A stretch of 64,000 nucleotides of DNA. Origin: Maritimibacter dapengensis (lineage in GTDB: Bacteria > Pseudomonadota > Alphaproteobacteria > Rhodobacterales > Rhodobacteraceae). Position 1 is the stretch's first letter. The number at the start of each line of letters is the position of its first letter. Positions 1 to 8,656 of this stretch are shown here, one piece after another. The translations under genes were made by a program, and so were the position numbers. The notes beneath the pieces are model-generated. The model searched no databases, had not been told where the DNA came from, and saw only the letters and a program-made list of their open reading frames with translations. The stretch spans positions 992,001 to 1,056,000 of the forward strand of contig NZ_JAHUZE010000002.1 of assembly GCF_019218265.1 (NCBI RefSeq), read 5' to 3'.

Positions 1-1
1 G

Positions 2-403
2 ATGCTGTGCCACGCCGGGCTCCTGTCCGTCTGGATCGAACGGCAGATGCGCGCGCTCGACATCGAAGAGCCGGACGAAGATGCCTCATCGCGGCTCGCG
101 GCGGCGTATTCGGCGCTGGTCGAGCAGGATTTCCACTCGACCAAGTCGGTGCGGGATTATGCGAAGGACCTCGGCGTGACGCCGACGCATCTCAGCCGCG
201 TCTGCAACAAGGCCTGCGGACGCCCCGCATCGGCCATCCTCGCGGACCGGGTCCACTATGAGGCGCGGCGGCTGCTGACCGAGACGCATATGCCGATCAA
301 GGACATCGCCTCCTCGCTCGGTTTCGCCTCTGCCGCCTATTTCACGCGGGCGTTCCAGAACCACACGGGTCGCACCCCCAGCCAGTTCCGGCGCGGTGGG
401 TAA
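2..403 (+). CDS. AraC-family transcriptional regulator, C-terminal part
   Basis: This is the 3' end of a regulator; the reading frame is open to the left edge, so the true start lies outside the window and the first in-frame ATG is probably internal. The last ~100 residues form a typical AraC/XylS double helix-turn-helix: a first helix pair around 'VRDYAKDLGVTPTHLSRVC' and a second around 'IKDIASSLGFASAAYFTRAF', followed by the family signature 'HTGRTPSQFRR'. It should bind DNA, but the effector domain is missing from view, so its signal cannot be inferred. It converges on the lytic transglycosylase gene. Confidence 0.85.
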   Translation: MLCHAGLLSVWIERQMRALDIEEPDEDASSRLAAAYSALVEQDFHSTKSVRDYAKDLGVTPTHLSRVCNKACGRPASAILADRVHYEARRLLTETHMPIKDIASSLGFASAAYFTRAFQNHTGRTPSQFRRGG

Positions 404-431
404 ACCTTTCGGCGCAACGCAAATCCGCACA

Positions 432-485
432 TATGGAACGCGTATGGAATACGTATGGCAAACGTATGGATGAACATACGTGTTC
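432..485. repeat. 11-bp phased short tandem repeat with terminal inverted repeat
   Basis: Four units beginning TATGG start exactly 11 bases apart, at 432, 443, 454 and 465: TATGGAACGCG, TATGGAATACG, TATGGCAAACG and TATGGATGAAC. They run into the inverted repeat GAACA-TACG-TGTTC at 472-485. The array lies between two converging genes. A period close to one helical turn puts all units on one DNA face. Function is unknown. Confidence 0.6.
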
Positions 486-543
486 GCCGTGTCAGAAATC
501 CTGAACGCACCATCAACGAAAATTTCAGGAAGCGCAGATCCGG

Positions 544-1122
544 TCAGCCGCCGAGGATCGCTTTCACGTAGCCTTCGGTCTCGGCATAGGGCGGAACGCC
601 CTCATATTTCGTCACCGCCTCGGGACCGGCATTGTAGGCCGCCAATGCAAGCTTCCACGACCTGAACTTGTTGTACTGCTGCCGCAGATAACGCGCCCCG
701 CCTTCGAGGTTCTGCTTCGGGTCGGACGGATCGACGCCCAGACGTGCGGCGGTTTCGGGCATGAGCTGCGCCAACCCGATCGCACCTGCATGGGAGACCG
801 CCTGCGGGTTCCACCCGCTTTCCTGCTGCACGAGCCGCAAAAACAGGTCTTCGGGAATGGAATGCTGCTTGGCAACCGTCCGGGCCATTTCAAGGTAGAG
901 ACCCTTGTACTTTCCGGAATAGCGCGGCACCTGATCGTCTTTCGGGCGCGGCTGATACCGCACGGACCCGGCGTATTGATCGGAGGCGCGGCCATCGAGA
1001 AGTTCGAGCGCCTTGTTGAAGTTGGACCGTCCATTCGACGACGAAAACAGGGTGTCCGCCGTCACCGGCACACCCCAAGCCATCGTCAGCGCACATGCGC
1101 CTGTCAGGAGTTTTGTCCTCAC
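544..1122 (-). CDS. Lytic transglycosylase, SLT domain, secreted
   Basis: A 192-residue protein with an N-terminal signal peptide (hydrophobic residues 5-20, then 'VTADT'). The catalytic SLT/goose-lysozyme-like domain spans about residues 75-190. E101 in '[12 protein letters not shown]' is the expected catalytic acid; 'GLAQLMP' (116-122) and 'AAYNAGP' are the other family hallmarks. Such enzymes cleave MurNAc-GlcNAc bonds in peptidoglycan with formation of 1,6-anhydroMurNAc. It acts in the periplasm, in wall remodelling or envelope-machine assembly. It is divergent from ssb and shares the 1123-1297 upstream region. Confidence 0.88.
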   Translation of the reverse strand: MRTKLLTGACALTMAWGVPVTADTLFSSSNGRSNFNKALELLDGRASDQYAGSVRYQPRPKDDQVPRYSGKYKGLYLEMARTVAKQHSIPEDLFLRLVQQESGWNPQAVSHAGAIGLAQLMPETAARLGVDPSDPKQNLEGGARYLRQQYNKFRSWKLALAAYNAGPEAVTKYEGVPPYAETEGYVKAILGG

Positions 1123-1297
1123 GCCCCAGATCTCCGTTTTGCGGCACTATATCCGCAAACGAGACCTGCCGCCACCCTTGGCGCACGCACAGGCGCCCAC
1201 CACCCCGACCGCATTCTCGTCGGGATTTTAACCTTTCCTTCACCGCGCTCGGGTGATGTAAACGTTGAAACAAATTTTCCAGATTCGGGAGGTCCAG

Positions 1298-1807
1298 ATG
1301 GCGGGCTCGGTGAACAAGGTCATTCTTATCGGCAACCTCGGGGCCGATCCGGAAGTGCGGAATTTCCCAAATGGCGGAAAGGTTTGCTCGCTCCGGCTGG
1401 CGACCTCCGAGAACTGGAAGGACCGCAACACCGGCGAGCGCCGGGAGCGCACCGAATGGCACCGGGTCGAGATTTACTCCGAACCGCTGGTCCGTGTGGC
1501 AGAGCAATATCTGCGCAAGGGCTCGAAAATCTACATCGAGGGCAAGCTCGAAACCCGCAAGTGGCAGGACCAGTCCGGCCAGGATCGTTATACGACCGAA
1601 GTGGCGCTGCGGCCCTATCAATCCGAACTCACCATGCTCGATTCGCGTGGCGGCGGTGATGGCGGCGGCACCACTTACGGTGGTGGCACGTCGCAAGGCG
1701 GCTATGGAGGCGGCGGCGGCGACCGTGGCGGCTACGGCGGCGGCGGCGATTCTGGCCCGGCCCCGGCGGGCGGCGGCGGCGGTTTCGACGACGAGATCCC
1801 GTTCTGA
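1298..1807 (+). CDS. ssb: Single-stranded DNA-binding protein
   Basis: A 169-residue SSB that binds and protects single-stranded DNA in replication, recombination and repair. The OB fold covers about residues 1-112, starting '[21 protein letters not shown]'. A glycine-rich linker follows (about 118-158), and the protein ends in the acidic tip 'DDEIPF', the conserved docking peptide for SSB partner proteins. The ATG at 1298 is chosen over an upstream in-frame codon at 1265 because GGGAGGT lies just before it and the canonical N-terminus begins there. I saw no clear LexA-type box upstream. Confidence 0.95.
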   Translation: MAGSVNKVILIGNLGADPEVRNFPNGGKVCSLRLATSENWKDRNTGERRERTEWHRVEIYSEPLVRVAEQYLRKGSKIYIEGKLETRKWQDQSGQDRYTTEVALRPYQSELTMLDSRGGGDGGGTTYGGGTSQGGYGGGGGDRGGYGGGGDSGPAPAGGGGGFDDEIPF

Positions 1808-1845
1808 TCGGTGGAACCTGACGCATCCATGCGCGTTACGCGGTG

Positions 1846-2901
1846 ATGAGATGGTCATTTCCCATTGGGCGCCTTCTGGGTTCTGAGCTCAGGATTCACG
1901 GAACCTTTTTTCTGCTTCTCATCTGGATCGGCGGCGCGGCGTTCATGGCGGGCGGCCCGAACGCGGCGATTTACAACATCGTCTACGTTCTGGCGCTTTT
2001 CGCCTGCGTCGTCGCCCATGAATACGGTCACGCGCTGATGGCGCGGCGGTTCGGCATCCGCACGCCCGACATCACGCTACTGCCCATCGGCGGTCTCGCG
2101 CGGCTCGAACGTATGCCCGAGAAACCGGGGCGCGAAATCCTCGTCGCGCTGGCGGGTCCGGCCGTGAACGTGGTGATTTTCGCCGTCCTGTGGCTCATCG
2201 TGGGGGTCAGCCCGGAACCGCCGCTGTCGGACGGTCTGAGCTTTGCCTCCCTGCCCGCGCAGATCGCGACGCTGAACCTGATCCTTGCGCTCTTCAACAT
2301 GATCCCGGCCTTCCCGATGGATGGCGGACGGGTGCTGCGCGCGTTCCTGTCCTTCTTCATGAAACGGGTCACGGCGACGCGGGTCGCGGCGCTCACTGGT
2401 CAGGCCGTCGCGGTGCTCGGCGGCGCCTACGGCCTTTGGACCGGGCAATTCATCCTCGTCCTGATCGCGGTGTTCATCTTCATGGGGGCGCGGGCGGAAT
2501 CGAGCGACGTGCAATTGCGCGCCTCGATCGAAGGGCGCACGGCGCGCGATGCGATGATCGAGGATTACGTGGTGCTGCGCCCCGGCGACGGGCCGGAGGT
2601 GGCGCTCCAGAGCCTGACGGGCGCGGCGCAGTCGGTCGGCGTCGTCAAGGATTTCGCGACCGGCAAGGTCGTCGGCGTCGTCACGCGCGACGCGTTGCGG
2701 GAAAACCCCGGTGCCGAACGGGTCGCGGACATCATGTCGCGAAAGGTCGCGGGCGTCCCGGTCACGGCTCCGCTGGGCAAGGTGCTGCAAGCCGTGGGGC
2801 GCGACAGGATCGTGCTGGCGGTGACGCCACAGGGCGATGTCGCCGGTGTCGTAACGCCCGAAAGCGCGGGCGCAGTGATCCAGGGCGCGCAAGGGCGATA
2901 A
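1846..2901 (+). CDS. Site-2 protease family (M50) membrane metalloprotease with CBS domains
   Basis: A polytopic inner-membrane protein of about 351 residues. The zinc motif HEYGH (H58, E59, H62) lies in a membrane helix, and the second conserved motif 'NMIPAFPMDGGR' supplies the metal-binding Asp. After the membrane part, residues ~225-350 resemble a pair of CBS modules, as in the M50B subgroup related to SpoIVFB. Such proteases cleave transmembrane or membrane-proximal substrates, but the substrate is not evident here. A GTG at 1843 directly precedes the ATG and could also be the start. It ends 16 bases before the converging aroB. Confidence 0.85.
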   Translation: MRWSFPIGRLLGSELRIHGTFFLLLIWIGGAAFMAGGPNAAIYNIVYVLALFACVVAHEYGHALMARRFGIRTPDITLLPIGGLARLERMPEKPGREILVALAGPAVNVVIFAVLWLIVGVSPEPPLSDGLSFASLPAQIATLNLILALFNMIPAFPMDGGRVLRAFLSFFMKRVTATRVAALTGQAVAVLGGAYGLWTGQFILVLIAVFIFMGARAESSDVQLRASIEGRTARDAMIEDYVVLRPGDGPEVALQSLTGAAQSVGVVKDFATGKVVGVVTRDALRENPGAERVADIMSRKVAGVPVTAPLGKVLQAVGRDRIVLAVTPQGDVAGVVTPESAGAVIQGAQGR

Positions 2902-2917
2902 TCGGCGGCGGTGTTTT

Positions 2918-4027
2918 TCAGCGGCGCGACAGGGCGTCGGTCAGGATATCCTTCACGAGCGCCGGGTCCACGTCATCCGTAACGAAAGCCTCGCCGATCC
3001 CGCGCGCGAGGATGAAGCGAAGCCGTCCCGCCTCGACCTTCTTGTCCTGCATCATCAATTCGATCAGCCCGGCGGCATCCGGCAGGTCGCCTGTAATGTC
3101 GGACAAATCCCGCTTCATCCCCATCGCGGCAAGGTGCTCGCGGAACCGCGACGGCGCTTCCTGACTCATCAGACCCATGCGTGCCGAGGTTTCGAACGCG
3201 AGCGCACAGCCGATGGCGACCCCCTCTCCGTGCAACAACCGGTCGGAATATCCCGTGGCCGCTTCGAGCGCATGGCCGAACGTATGCCCGAGGTTCAGAA
3301 GCGCGCGGTCGCCCTGTTCGGTTTCGTCCCGCGCGACGATATCGGCCTTCATCTGGACCGACCGCCGCACCGCCTCGGTGCGAAGCGGGCTGTCGCCAGC
3401 GGCCAGCGCCGGTCCGTTCACCTCGAGCCATTCGAAGAAATCGAGCGAGCCGAGCCCACCGTATTTTACGACCTCGCCGTAGCCTGCGAGGAAATCGCGT
3501 TCGCTCAGCGTACCGAGCACGTCGATGTCGGCCAGCACCAGCGAGGGTTGGTGGAACGCGCCGACGAGGTTTTTGCCATGCGGCGAGTTGATCCCGGTCT
3601 TGCCGCCCACAGAGCTGTCGACCTGAGCAAGGAGCGAGGTCGGGATCTGCACGAACCGCACGCCCCGGCGCAGGATCGCCGCGGCGAACCCCGCGAGATC
3701 ACCGATGACGCCGCCCCCGAAAGCGACGACGACGTCCTTGCGCTCGATCTTCTCGGACAGCAGCCATTCGACGGTGCGCGTCAGGTTTTCCCAGTTCTTC
3801 GTGCCCTCGCCTCGCGGGAGAACCAGCGCTTCGCTGTCGATCCCTTCGGCCGCAAGAGCTTCGCGCAACCGGTCGAGATGCAGCGCCGCGACATGTTCCT
3901 CGGTCACGATCGCGACACGTGGACGGTTCAGGAGCGGTGCAATTTCGGCCCCGGCCCGGTCGATCAGGCCGGTGTCGATCCGCACGTCGTAGGAACGGTC
4001 GCCAAGCGCGACGCGGACATCTGTCAT
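2918..4027 (-). CDS. aroB: 3-dehydroquinate synthase
   Basis: A 369-residue enzyme for the second step of the shikimate pathway, converting DAHP to 3-dehydroquinate with NAD+ and a divalent metal. The NAD-binding segment 'GGGVIGDLAGFAAA' and the downstream His metal ligands in 'NLGHTFGHALE' and 'LLHGEGVAIG' are visible. Its ATG overlaps the aroK stop as ATGA, so the two genes are translationally coupled (aroK then aroB), a common bacterial order. Confidence 0.96.
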   Translation of the reverse strand: MTDVRVALGDRSYDVRIDTGLIDRAGAEIAPLLNRPRVAIVTEEHVAALHLDRLREALAAEGIDSEALVLPRGEGTKNWENLTRTVEWLLSEKIERKDVVVAFGGGVIGDLAGFAAAILRRGVRFVQIPTSLLAQVDSSVGGKTGINSPHGKNLVGAFHQPSLVLADIDVLGTLSERDFLAGYGEVVKYGGLGSLDFFEWLEVNGPALAAGDSPLRTEAVRRSVQMKADIVARDETEQGDRALLNLGHTFGHALEAATGYSDRLLHGEGVAIGCALAFETSARMGLMSQEAPSRFREHLAAMGMKRDLSDITGDLPDAAGLIELMMQDKKVEAGRLRFILARGIGEAFVTDDVDPALVKDILTDALSRR

Positions 4028-4572
4028 GGTCTGGTCTCCAGAACGTCGGGCCGGGTCTTCAGCACCCGGATCACGTGGTCGGTCATATCGGCGATGGAAT
4101 AGCTCGGATCGGCGTCCACCGCGAGGTCCGCAAGCGCGTAGATGCCTTTGCGCGCCTCGTAGAGTTCACGCAGCGTGGCCTTGGGATCGGCGGTGCGCAG
4201 AAGCGGGCGCGTCGTCTTGTGGCGCACTCTCTGCCACAGAAGTTCGAGATCGGCGCGCAGCCAGAGGCTGACCCCGGCGCGCGATATCTCTTCGCGGTTA
4301 CGTTCGGCCAGAAACGCCCCGCCGCCGGTCGAAAGCACAATCGGGCCGGCGGCAAGCAGGCGGGCGATGACCTCGCCTTCACGTGCGCGGAAGAACGCCT
4401 CGCCATCCCGTTCGAACACCTCTGCGATGGACATGGCGGCGGCGGCCTCGATCTCGGCGTCACTGTCTAGGAACGGCACCCTGAGACGCGCGGCTAGCGC
4501 CTTGCCGACCGCGGTTTTGCCCGCGCCCATCATGCCGACCACCGTCACCGGTTTCTTCAATACGAGTGTCAA
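4024..4572 (-). CDS. aroK: Shikimate kinase
   Basis: This enzyme phosphorylates shikimate to shikimate 3-phosphate using ATP. The P-loop 'GMMGAGKTAVGKAL' lies near the N-terminus, followed by the shikimate-binding 'FLDSDAEIE' and 'STGGGAF' motifs and the lid region 'KTTRPLL'. The frame is open far upstream, so the start is uncertain. A TTG at 4572 gives 182 residues, the usual family length; an in-frame ATG at 4638 gives 204 residues. The gene overlaps aroB by four bases and is divergent from the small membrane-protein operon. Confidence 0.93.
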   Translation of the reverse strand: MTLVLKKPVTVVGMMGAGKTAVGKALAARLRVPFLDSDAEIEAAAAMSIAEVFERDGEAFFRAREGEVIARLLAAGPIVLSTGGGAFLAERNREEISRAGVSLWLRADLELLWQRVRHKTTRPLLRTADPKATLRELYEARKGIYALADLAVDADPSYSIADMTDHVIRVLKTRPDVLETRP

Positions 4573-4695
4573 AACGGCAGCGCCTTGCCCATCGAAAATC
4601 CCCGGCCCCTCATGGCGTGACCTTGCCGAACATGCCATATATGAGTTGGTCGCGGGGCAAAACCCGAAACGAGAACAAGAGGCTTGGGGTCGCGG

Positions 4696-4833
4696 ATGCT
4701 TGGCAGGCTCATCAAATTCATCCTCATCGTCGTGGTGCTGGGCGCCATCGGCATTGCAGGATACGCTCTCATCGGGGATCTCAGTCCGCCCGCGGTCGAG
4801 AATTCCCAGCCCGTCATCCTGACAGATGACTAG
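4696..4833 (+). CDS. Small single-span membrane protein (45 aa)
   Basis: A 45-residue ORF: a short basic N-terminus 'MLGRLIK', one long hydrophobic helix (about residues 8-26), then a short acidic tail ending 'TDD'. It belongs to no named family that I recognise. Its 3' end overlaps the start of the next gene by eight bases (ATGACTAG), which strongly suggests that it is translated and coupled. It is the first gene of an operon with the secreted 509-residue protein and xerD. The overlap and the clear membrane helix are the main reasons to call it. Confidence 0.65.
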   Translation: MLGRLIKFILIVVVLGAIGIAGYALIGDLSPPAVENSQPVILTDD

Positions 4834-6355
4834 GTTGGCCGCCTGTTTCCTTGCGCTGATGCCAGGGCTGGCGATGGCGCAGGACAGCGCGCCGATGTCG
4901 GCGATCGACTGGTTGTCCGACAGCCTGGCGACACCGCCACAGATCGGCCCAGAGGAACCGCCCGTCGAGGGCGGCGCGCGTGTCGCCGAAGTGACGGTGA
5001 CACCACTAGGCGCGGAACAGGAACCCCGGCCCGACGCGATCGGATTGCTCGCACCACACATGACGGGGCTCCCGGCAGATCTGTGGGGAGCGTCGGAGGC
5101 CGACGTGATCGCAAGGCTGATCCGCGAGGAACAGACCGCGATGCTTCCGGCGGCACAGGCGCTCCTCCTGAAGATCCTGCTGGCCGAAACCGACCCGCCG
5201 GACAGCGACGACACCGACGGCGATACCGTTTTTCTGGCGCGGATCGACAAGCTCCTGCAGATGGGCGCGCTCGATCAGGCCCATGCGCTCCTGACCCGCG
5301 CCGGCACCGCGACCGCCGATGTCACGCGCCGCTGGTTCGATACGGCGCTCCTGATCGGGGCCGAGAACGAAGTCTGCACGGCTATGGACGAGGTTCCGGA
5401 CCTGACGCCCACCTATCCGGCGCGCATCTTCTGCCTCGCCCGGTCGGGCGATTGGGATGGCGCGGTTCTGCTGATGGGCACGGCGCGTGCGCTGGGTCTC
5501 ATCACCGAAGAAGAGGATGCGCGGCTGTCGCGGTTCCTGGACCCGGACTTGTTCGAGGGCGAAGATGCGCTGCCGGTGCCGCGCAGGGTGACACCGCTCA
5601 CCTTCCGCCTGTTCGAGGCGTTCGGCGACTCGATCCCGACCACGACCCTGCCACTGGCCTTCGCCCAGGCCGACCTGCGGTCCAACATCGGATGGAAGGC
5701 GCAGGTCGAAGCGGCAGAACGGCTGGCGCGCACCGGGGCGGTCTCGGACAACCAACTCCTCGGGCTTTACACGCAGCAGAAAGCGGCGGCCTCCGGCGGC
5801 ATATGGGAGCGCGTGCGCGCGGTGCAGGCGCTCGAGGCCGCGCTGGACGACCCGGACGCGCTCGCCACGCTCTTGCCGGACCTCTGGGAGACCCTGTCGG
5901 AAGCGGAAACCGAAGTGCCCATCGCACGCATTCATGGCCCGACCCTCGCCGCCCACGACCTGCCGGGTCAGGCGGGCGAAATCGCGCTTCGAATGGGGCT
6001 TTTGTCGGAGGATTATGAAACCGTGGCGCAACAGGCCGAGCCGGAAACCGACATCGACCGGTTTCTCGTGGCCGTGGCGAAAGGCGATGTGTCCGGTGTG
6101 ACACCGCCCGGAGACGACGCGCGCGCCGTGGCTGACGGCTTCTCGGGCATGGCGCCCCCCGAAGAATTGTCGGCGCTGGTCGAAGACGGCAAGCTCGGCG
6201 AAGCGTTGCTTCGGGCGCTGAACCGTCTGGACGACGGAGCGCAAGGCGATCTCGACGATCTTGCGGGTGCGTTGGCGCTTCTGCGCGCCGTCGGGCTCGA
6301 AGGCACCGCGCGGCGCGTGGCGCTCGAATATCTCATACTGGAACGGCGCGGATGA
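4826..6355 (+). CDS. Conserved secreted protein of unknown function (509 aa)
   Basis: The protein begins with a clear signal peptide ('MTRLAACFLALMPGLAMAQ'). The rest is alanine-, leucine- and acid-rich, with a pattern of paired amphipathic helices suggesting a TPR-like or solenoid periplasmic protein; no catalytic motif is seen. It lies between the 45-residue membrane protein (8-base overlap) and xerD (ATGA overlap), so the three are co-transcribed. I do not recognise a named domain. Confidence 0.85.
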   Translation: MTRLAACFLALMPGLAMAQDSAPMSAIDWLSDSLATPPQIGPEEPPVEGGARVAEVTVTPLGAEQEPRPDAIGLLAPHMTGLPADLWGASEADVIARLIREEQTAMLPAAQALLLKILLAETDPPDSDDTDGDTVFLARIDKLLQMGALDQAHALLTRAGTATADVTRRWFDTALLIGAENEVCTAMDEVPDLTPTYPARIFCLARSGDWDGAVLLMGTARALGLITEEEDARLSRFLDPDLFEGEDALPVPRRVTPLTFRLFEAFGDSIPTTTLPLAFAQADLRSNIGWKAQVEAAERLARTGAVSDNQLLGLYTQQKAAASGGIWERVRAVQALEAALDDPDALATLLPDLWETLSEAETEVPIARIHGPTLAAHDLPGQAGEIALRMGLLSEDYETVAQQAEPETDIDRFLVAVAKGDVSGVTPPGDDARAVADGFSGMAPPEELSALVEDGKLGEALLRALNRLDDGAQGDLDDLAGALALLRAVGLEGTARRVALEYLILERRG

Positions 6356-7299
6356 CCGCACCCGCCGCCGCAGACCGCTGGATCTCTGCGTTTCTGGAAG
6401 CACAGGCGGCGGAACTTGACGCTGCACGCAACACGCTGCTCGCTTACGGGCGCGATCTCCGGTCTTTTGCCGATTTCCTCACGCGCCGGGGAAGTGATTT
6501 TGCAGCCGCCGACAAACCTGCGATCGAGGCCTACATGGTCGAATGCGAGGCAGAGGGCCTCGCGGCGTCGACCCGCGCCCGTCGCCTCTCGGCGGTGAAG
6601 CAACTCTACCGCTTCGCCTTCGAAGAAGGCTGGCGCACCGACAACCCGGCCCTGCGCATATCCGGCCCCGGAAAGTCCAAGTCGCTCCCGAAAACCCTGT
6701 CGGAGGCGCAAGTGCAGGCGCTCCTGACCGCCGCCACGACCCTGGGGCGTCACGAGGCCGACCGCCTGCGCAACACCTGTCTGATGGAACTGCTCTACGC
6801 CACGGGAATGCGCGTGAGCGAGCTTGTGTCCCTGCCCGTCGCGGCCGCACGGGGCGACCCGCGGATGCTGCTCGTACTCGGCAAGGGCGGCAAGGAGCGG
6901 ATGGTGCCGCTTTCGGGCGCGGCCCGCACGGCGCTCGCGGCATGGCTCACCGCGCGCGATGCGGCGGAAGAAGCGGCGCGCATCGAGCGCGGAGCAAAAC
7001 CCTCCCGCTTCCTGTTTCCGTCATCGAGCAAGGACGGCCACCTCACGCGTCAGAGCTTCCACGCGCTGATCAAGGAGATCGCCGTCGCGGCAGGCATCTC
7101 GCCCGCCTCGGTCACGCCACACCGCTTGCGCCACGCCTTCGCCACGCACCTCCTCGCCAATGGCGCGGACCTGCGCGCGATCCAGACGCTTCTCGGCCAT
7201 GCCGACGTCTCGACCACCGAAATCTACACCCATGTGCTGGAGGAACGCCTCAAAGACCTCGTCCTCACGCATCACCCGCTGGCCGAACGCGACGACTGA
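6352..7299 (+). CDS. xerD: Tyrosine recombinase XerD
   Basis: A 315-residue recombinase with an N-terminal SAM-like core-binding domain (about 1-100) and a C-terminal catalytic domain. The conserved set is present: Arg in 'ATGMRVSEL', Lys in 'GKGGKER', '[12 protein letters not shown]', His in 'LGHADVSTT' and the nucleophilic Tyr in 'TEIYTHV'. The length, the core-gene neighbours and the absence of phage genes fit the housekeeping dimer-resolution recombinase acting at dif with XerC, rather than an element integrase. Confidence 0.92.
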   Translation: MTAPAAADRWISAFLEAQAAELDAARNTLLAYGRDLRSFADFLTRRGSDFAAADKPAIEAYMVECEAEGLAASTRARRLSAVKQLYRFAFEEGWRTDNPALRISGPGKSKSLPKTLSEAQVQALLTAATTLGRHEADRLRNTCLMELLYATGMRVSELVSLPVAAARGDPRMLLVLGKGGKERMVPLSGAARTALAAWLTARDAAEEAARIERGAKPSRFLFPSSSKDGHLTRQSFHALIKEIAVAAGISPASVTPHRLRHAFATHLLANGADLRAIQTLLGHADVSTTEIYTHVLEERLKDLVLTHHPLAERDD

Positions 7300-7310
7300 T
7301 CCCCTTCATT

Positions 7311-7351
7311 GTTCCGAAAATACTTTGGGGGTTCGGGGGCAACGCCCCCGA
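7311..7351. repeat. Extragenic hairpin repeat, copy 1
   Basis: A G-rich segment reading AAATACTTTGGGGGTTCGGGGG leads into the hairpin CGGGGGC-AAC-GCCCCCG (7334-7350). It is clearly related, in opposite orientation, to the segment at 22852-22895. It lies between the xerD stop and the converging COQ10-like gene, so it may also terminate transcription, although it has no U-tract. Confidence 0.55.
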
Positions 7352-7406
7352 GCGGCGCGCCAGCGCCGCCCCGCGACGTGGGCGACAGCCCGCGGCGCAA
7401 CACCTG

Positions 7407-7853
7407 TCAGCCGTAAAGCGCCTTTGCCCGGTCCTCGAAGGCCCGCACGATCCGCTGCATGGCCTGGTTGAATACGACACCGATGGCGCGTTGCAGGACC
7501 ACGTTCTTGAACTCGAAATCCACGAAGAACTCGATCGCCGAGCCCTGGTCCTTTTCATGAAACTGCCAGTAGCTCTTCATGTATTTGAACGGCCCGTCGA
7601 GATATTCGGTGTCGATCCGTTTCGCTTCGGGGTCGAGCACCACGCGGCTGCCGAAGCTTTCCCGGAACACCTTGAACGAGATTACGAGGTCGGCCTCCAT
7701 CACCTGCGTCCCGTCGGGCTGATCGGTGACGCTGCGCACGCGGGCGGCGGAGTTCCAGGGCAGGAATTCAGGGTAGCGGCGCACATCCGCTACCAGATCG
7801 TACATCTGCTGTGCCGAATAGGGCACCACCCGCGTTTCGCCATGTGTCGGCAT
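7407..7853 (-). CDS. COQ10/RatA-like START-fold protein
   Basis: A 148-residue SRPBCC (polyketide cyclase/START-like) protein. The N-terminal '[33 protein letters not shown]' region is typical of the COQ10/RatA group, and the C-terminus '[15 protein letters not shown]' is equally so. COQ10 members bind ubiquinone-like lipids and aid respiratory quinone function. E. coli RatA was reported to block ribosome association, but the quinone-binding role is the more likely one in this lineage. It is divergent from hpt. Confidence 0.88.
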   Translation of the reverse strand: MPTHGETRVVPYSAQQMYDLVADVRRYPEFLPWNSAARVRSVTDQPDGTQVMEADLVISFKVFRESFGSRVVLDPEAKRIDTEYLDGPFKYMKSYWQFHEKDQGSAIEFFVDFEFKNVVLQRAIGVVFNQAMQRIVRAFEDRAKALYG

Positions 7854-7925
7854 GTCGTCCTCTGCGCTAGTGACTTGGCCGTCAAATCACATAGAGTGGC
7901 CACGACTTGCAAGGGGAGGCTCACG

Positions 7926-8468
7926 ATGGCGCGGCCATATGTCATAGACGAGTTGATTTCGGCCAAGGCGATCGCCGCCCGGATCGAGGAGCTCGCCCGC
8001 GACATCCGGCGCGATTTCCGGGACACCGACAAGCTTGTCGTGGTCGGGCTTCTGCGGGGGTCTTTCGTGTTCATCGCCGATCTGGTGCGCGAACTCGACA
8101 TGCCGGTGGAGGTCGATTTCCTCGAAGCGTCCAGCTACGGCAATTCCACCGAAAGCAGCCGGGAAGTGCGCATTCTCAAGGATTTGCGCGGTGAAATTCA
8201 GGGACGCGACGTGCTGGTCGTCGAGGATATCGTGGATACCGGCCACACGCTGTCCCATGTCACGAAGCTCCTGAACACGCGCGCGCCCGCGCGTCTTGCC
8301 ACCATCGCGCTGCTCGACAAACCGTCGCGGCGCGAGGTCGACGTGAAGGCCGATTACGTCGGGTTCGAGATCCCGGACGAATTCGTCGTGGGCTACGGCA
8401 TTGATTTCGCGCAACGCAACCGCAACCTGCCGTTCATCGGCGCGGTGCGGTTCACCGAGGACGCCTGA
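7926..8468 (+). CDS. hpt: Hypoxanthine phosphoribosyltransferase
   Basis: A 180-residue purine-salvage enzyme that converts hypoxanthine (or guanine) and PRPP to IMP (or GMP). The PRPP-binding motif is '[14 protein letters not shown]'; '[13 protein letters not shown]' is the pyrophosphate-loop region. The ATG at 7926 follows GGGGAGG at good spacing. The frame is open far upstream, but that part shows no homology. Its stop overlaps the start of a small membrane protein. Confidence 0.93.
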   Translation: MARPYVIDELISAKAIAARIEELARDIRRDFRDTDKLVVVGLLRGSFVFIADLVRELDMPVEVDFLEASSYGNSTESSREVRILKDLRGEIQGRDVLVVEDIVDTGHTLSHVTKLLNTRAPARLATIALLDKPSRREVDVKADYVGFEIPDEFVVGYGIDFAQRNRNLPFIGAVRFTEDA

Positions 8469-8656
8469 TGCGGTTCAACATGCGCCACGCGTTCCGTATG
8501 GCGAAATGGGCACGCAACCCGCCCGGGGAAAAGCGGGTGAAGCTCGTGTTCGCGGTGCTGGCGATCTGTCTTTTGCTGTTCGGGTTCGAGCGGATGTTCG
8601 GCTGGCCGGAGTGGTTGACGATGGACGAAGCGCCGGGGGGACGCCTCAAGCGTTAG
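8468..8656 (+). CDS. Small membrane protein downstream of hpt (62 aa)
   Basis: A 62-residue protein with a basic N-terminus, one hydrophobic helix (about residues 25-45: 'VKLVFAVLAICLLLFGF') and a short C-terminal tail. Its ATG overlaps the hpt stop (TGATG), so it should be co-translated. Its 3' end overlaps the converging LysR gene by 11 bases. Function unknown. Confidence 0.75.
   Translation: MRFNMRHAFRMAKWARNPPGEKRVKLVFAVLAICLLLFGFERMFGWPEWLTMDEAPGGRLKR

Noticed and set aside
5006-6427. 473-codon minus-strand frame opposite the secreted 509-residue gene
   Set aside because: Arg/Gly/His-rich shadow frame; the plus-strand gene has a signal peptide and overlapping partners.
6352-7299. Tyrosine recombinase as a possible element integrase
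   Set aside because: No phage or element genes, no flanking repeats and no tRNA beside it; sequence and context fit housekeeping XerD.
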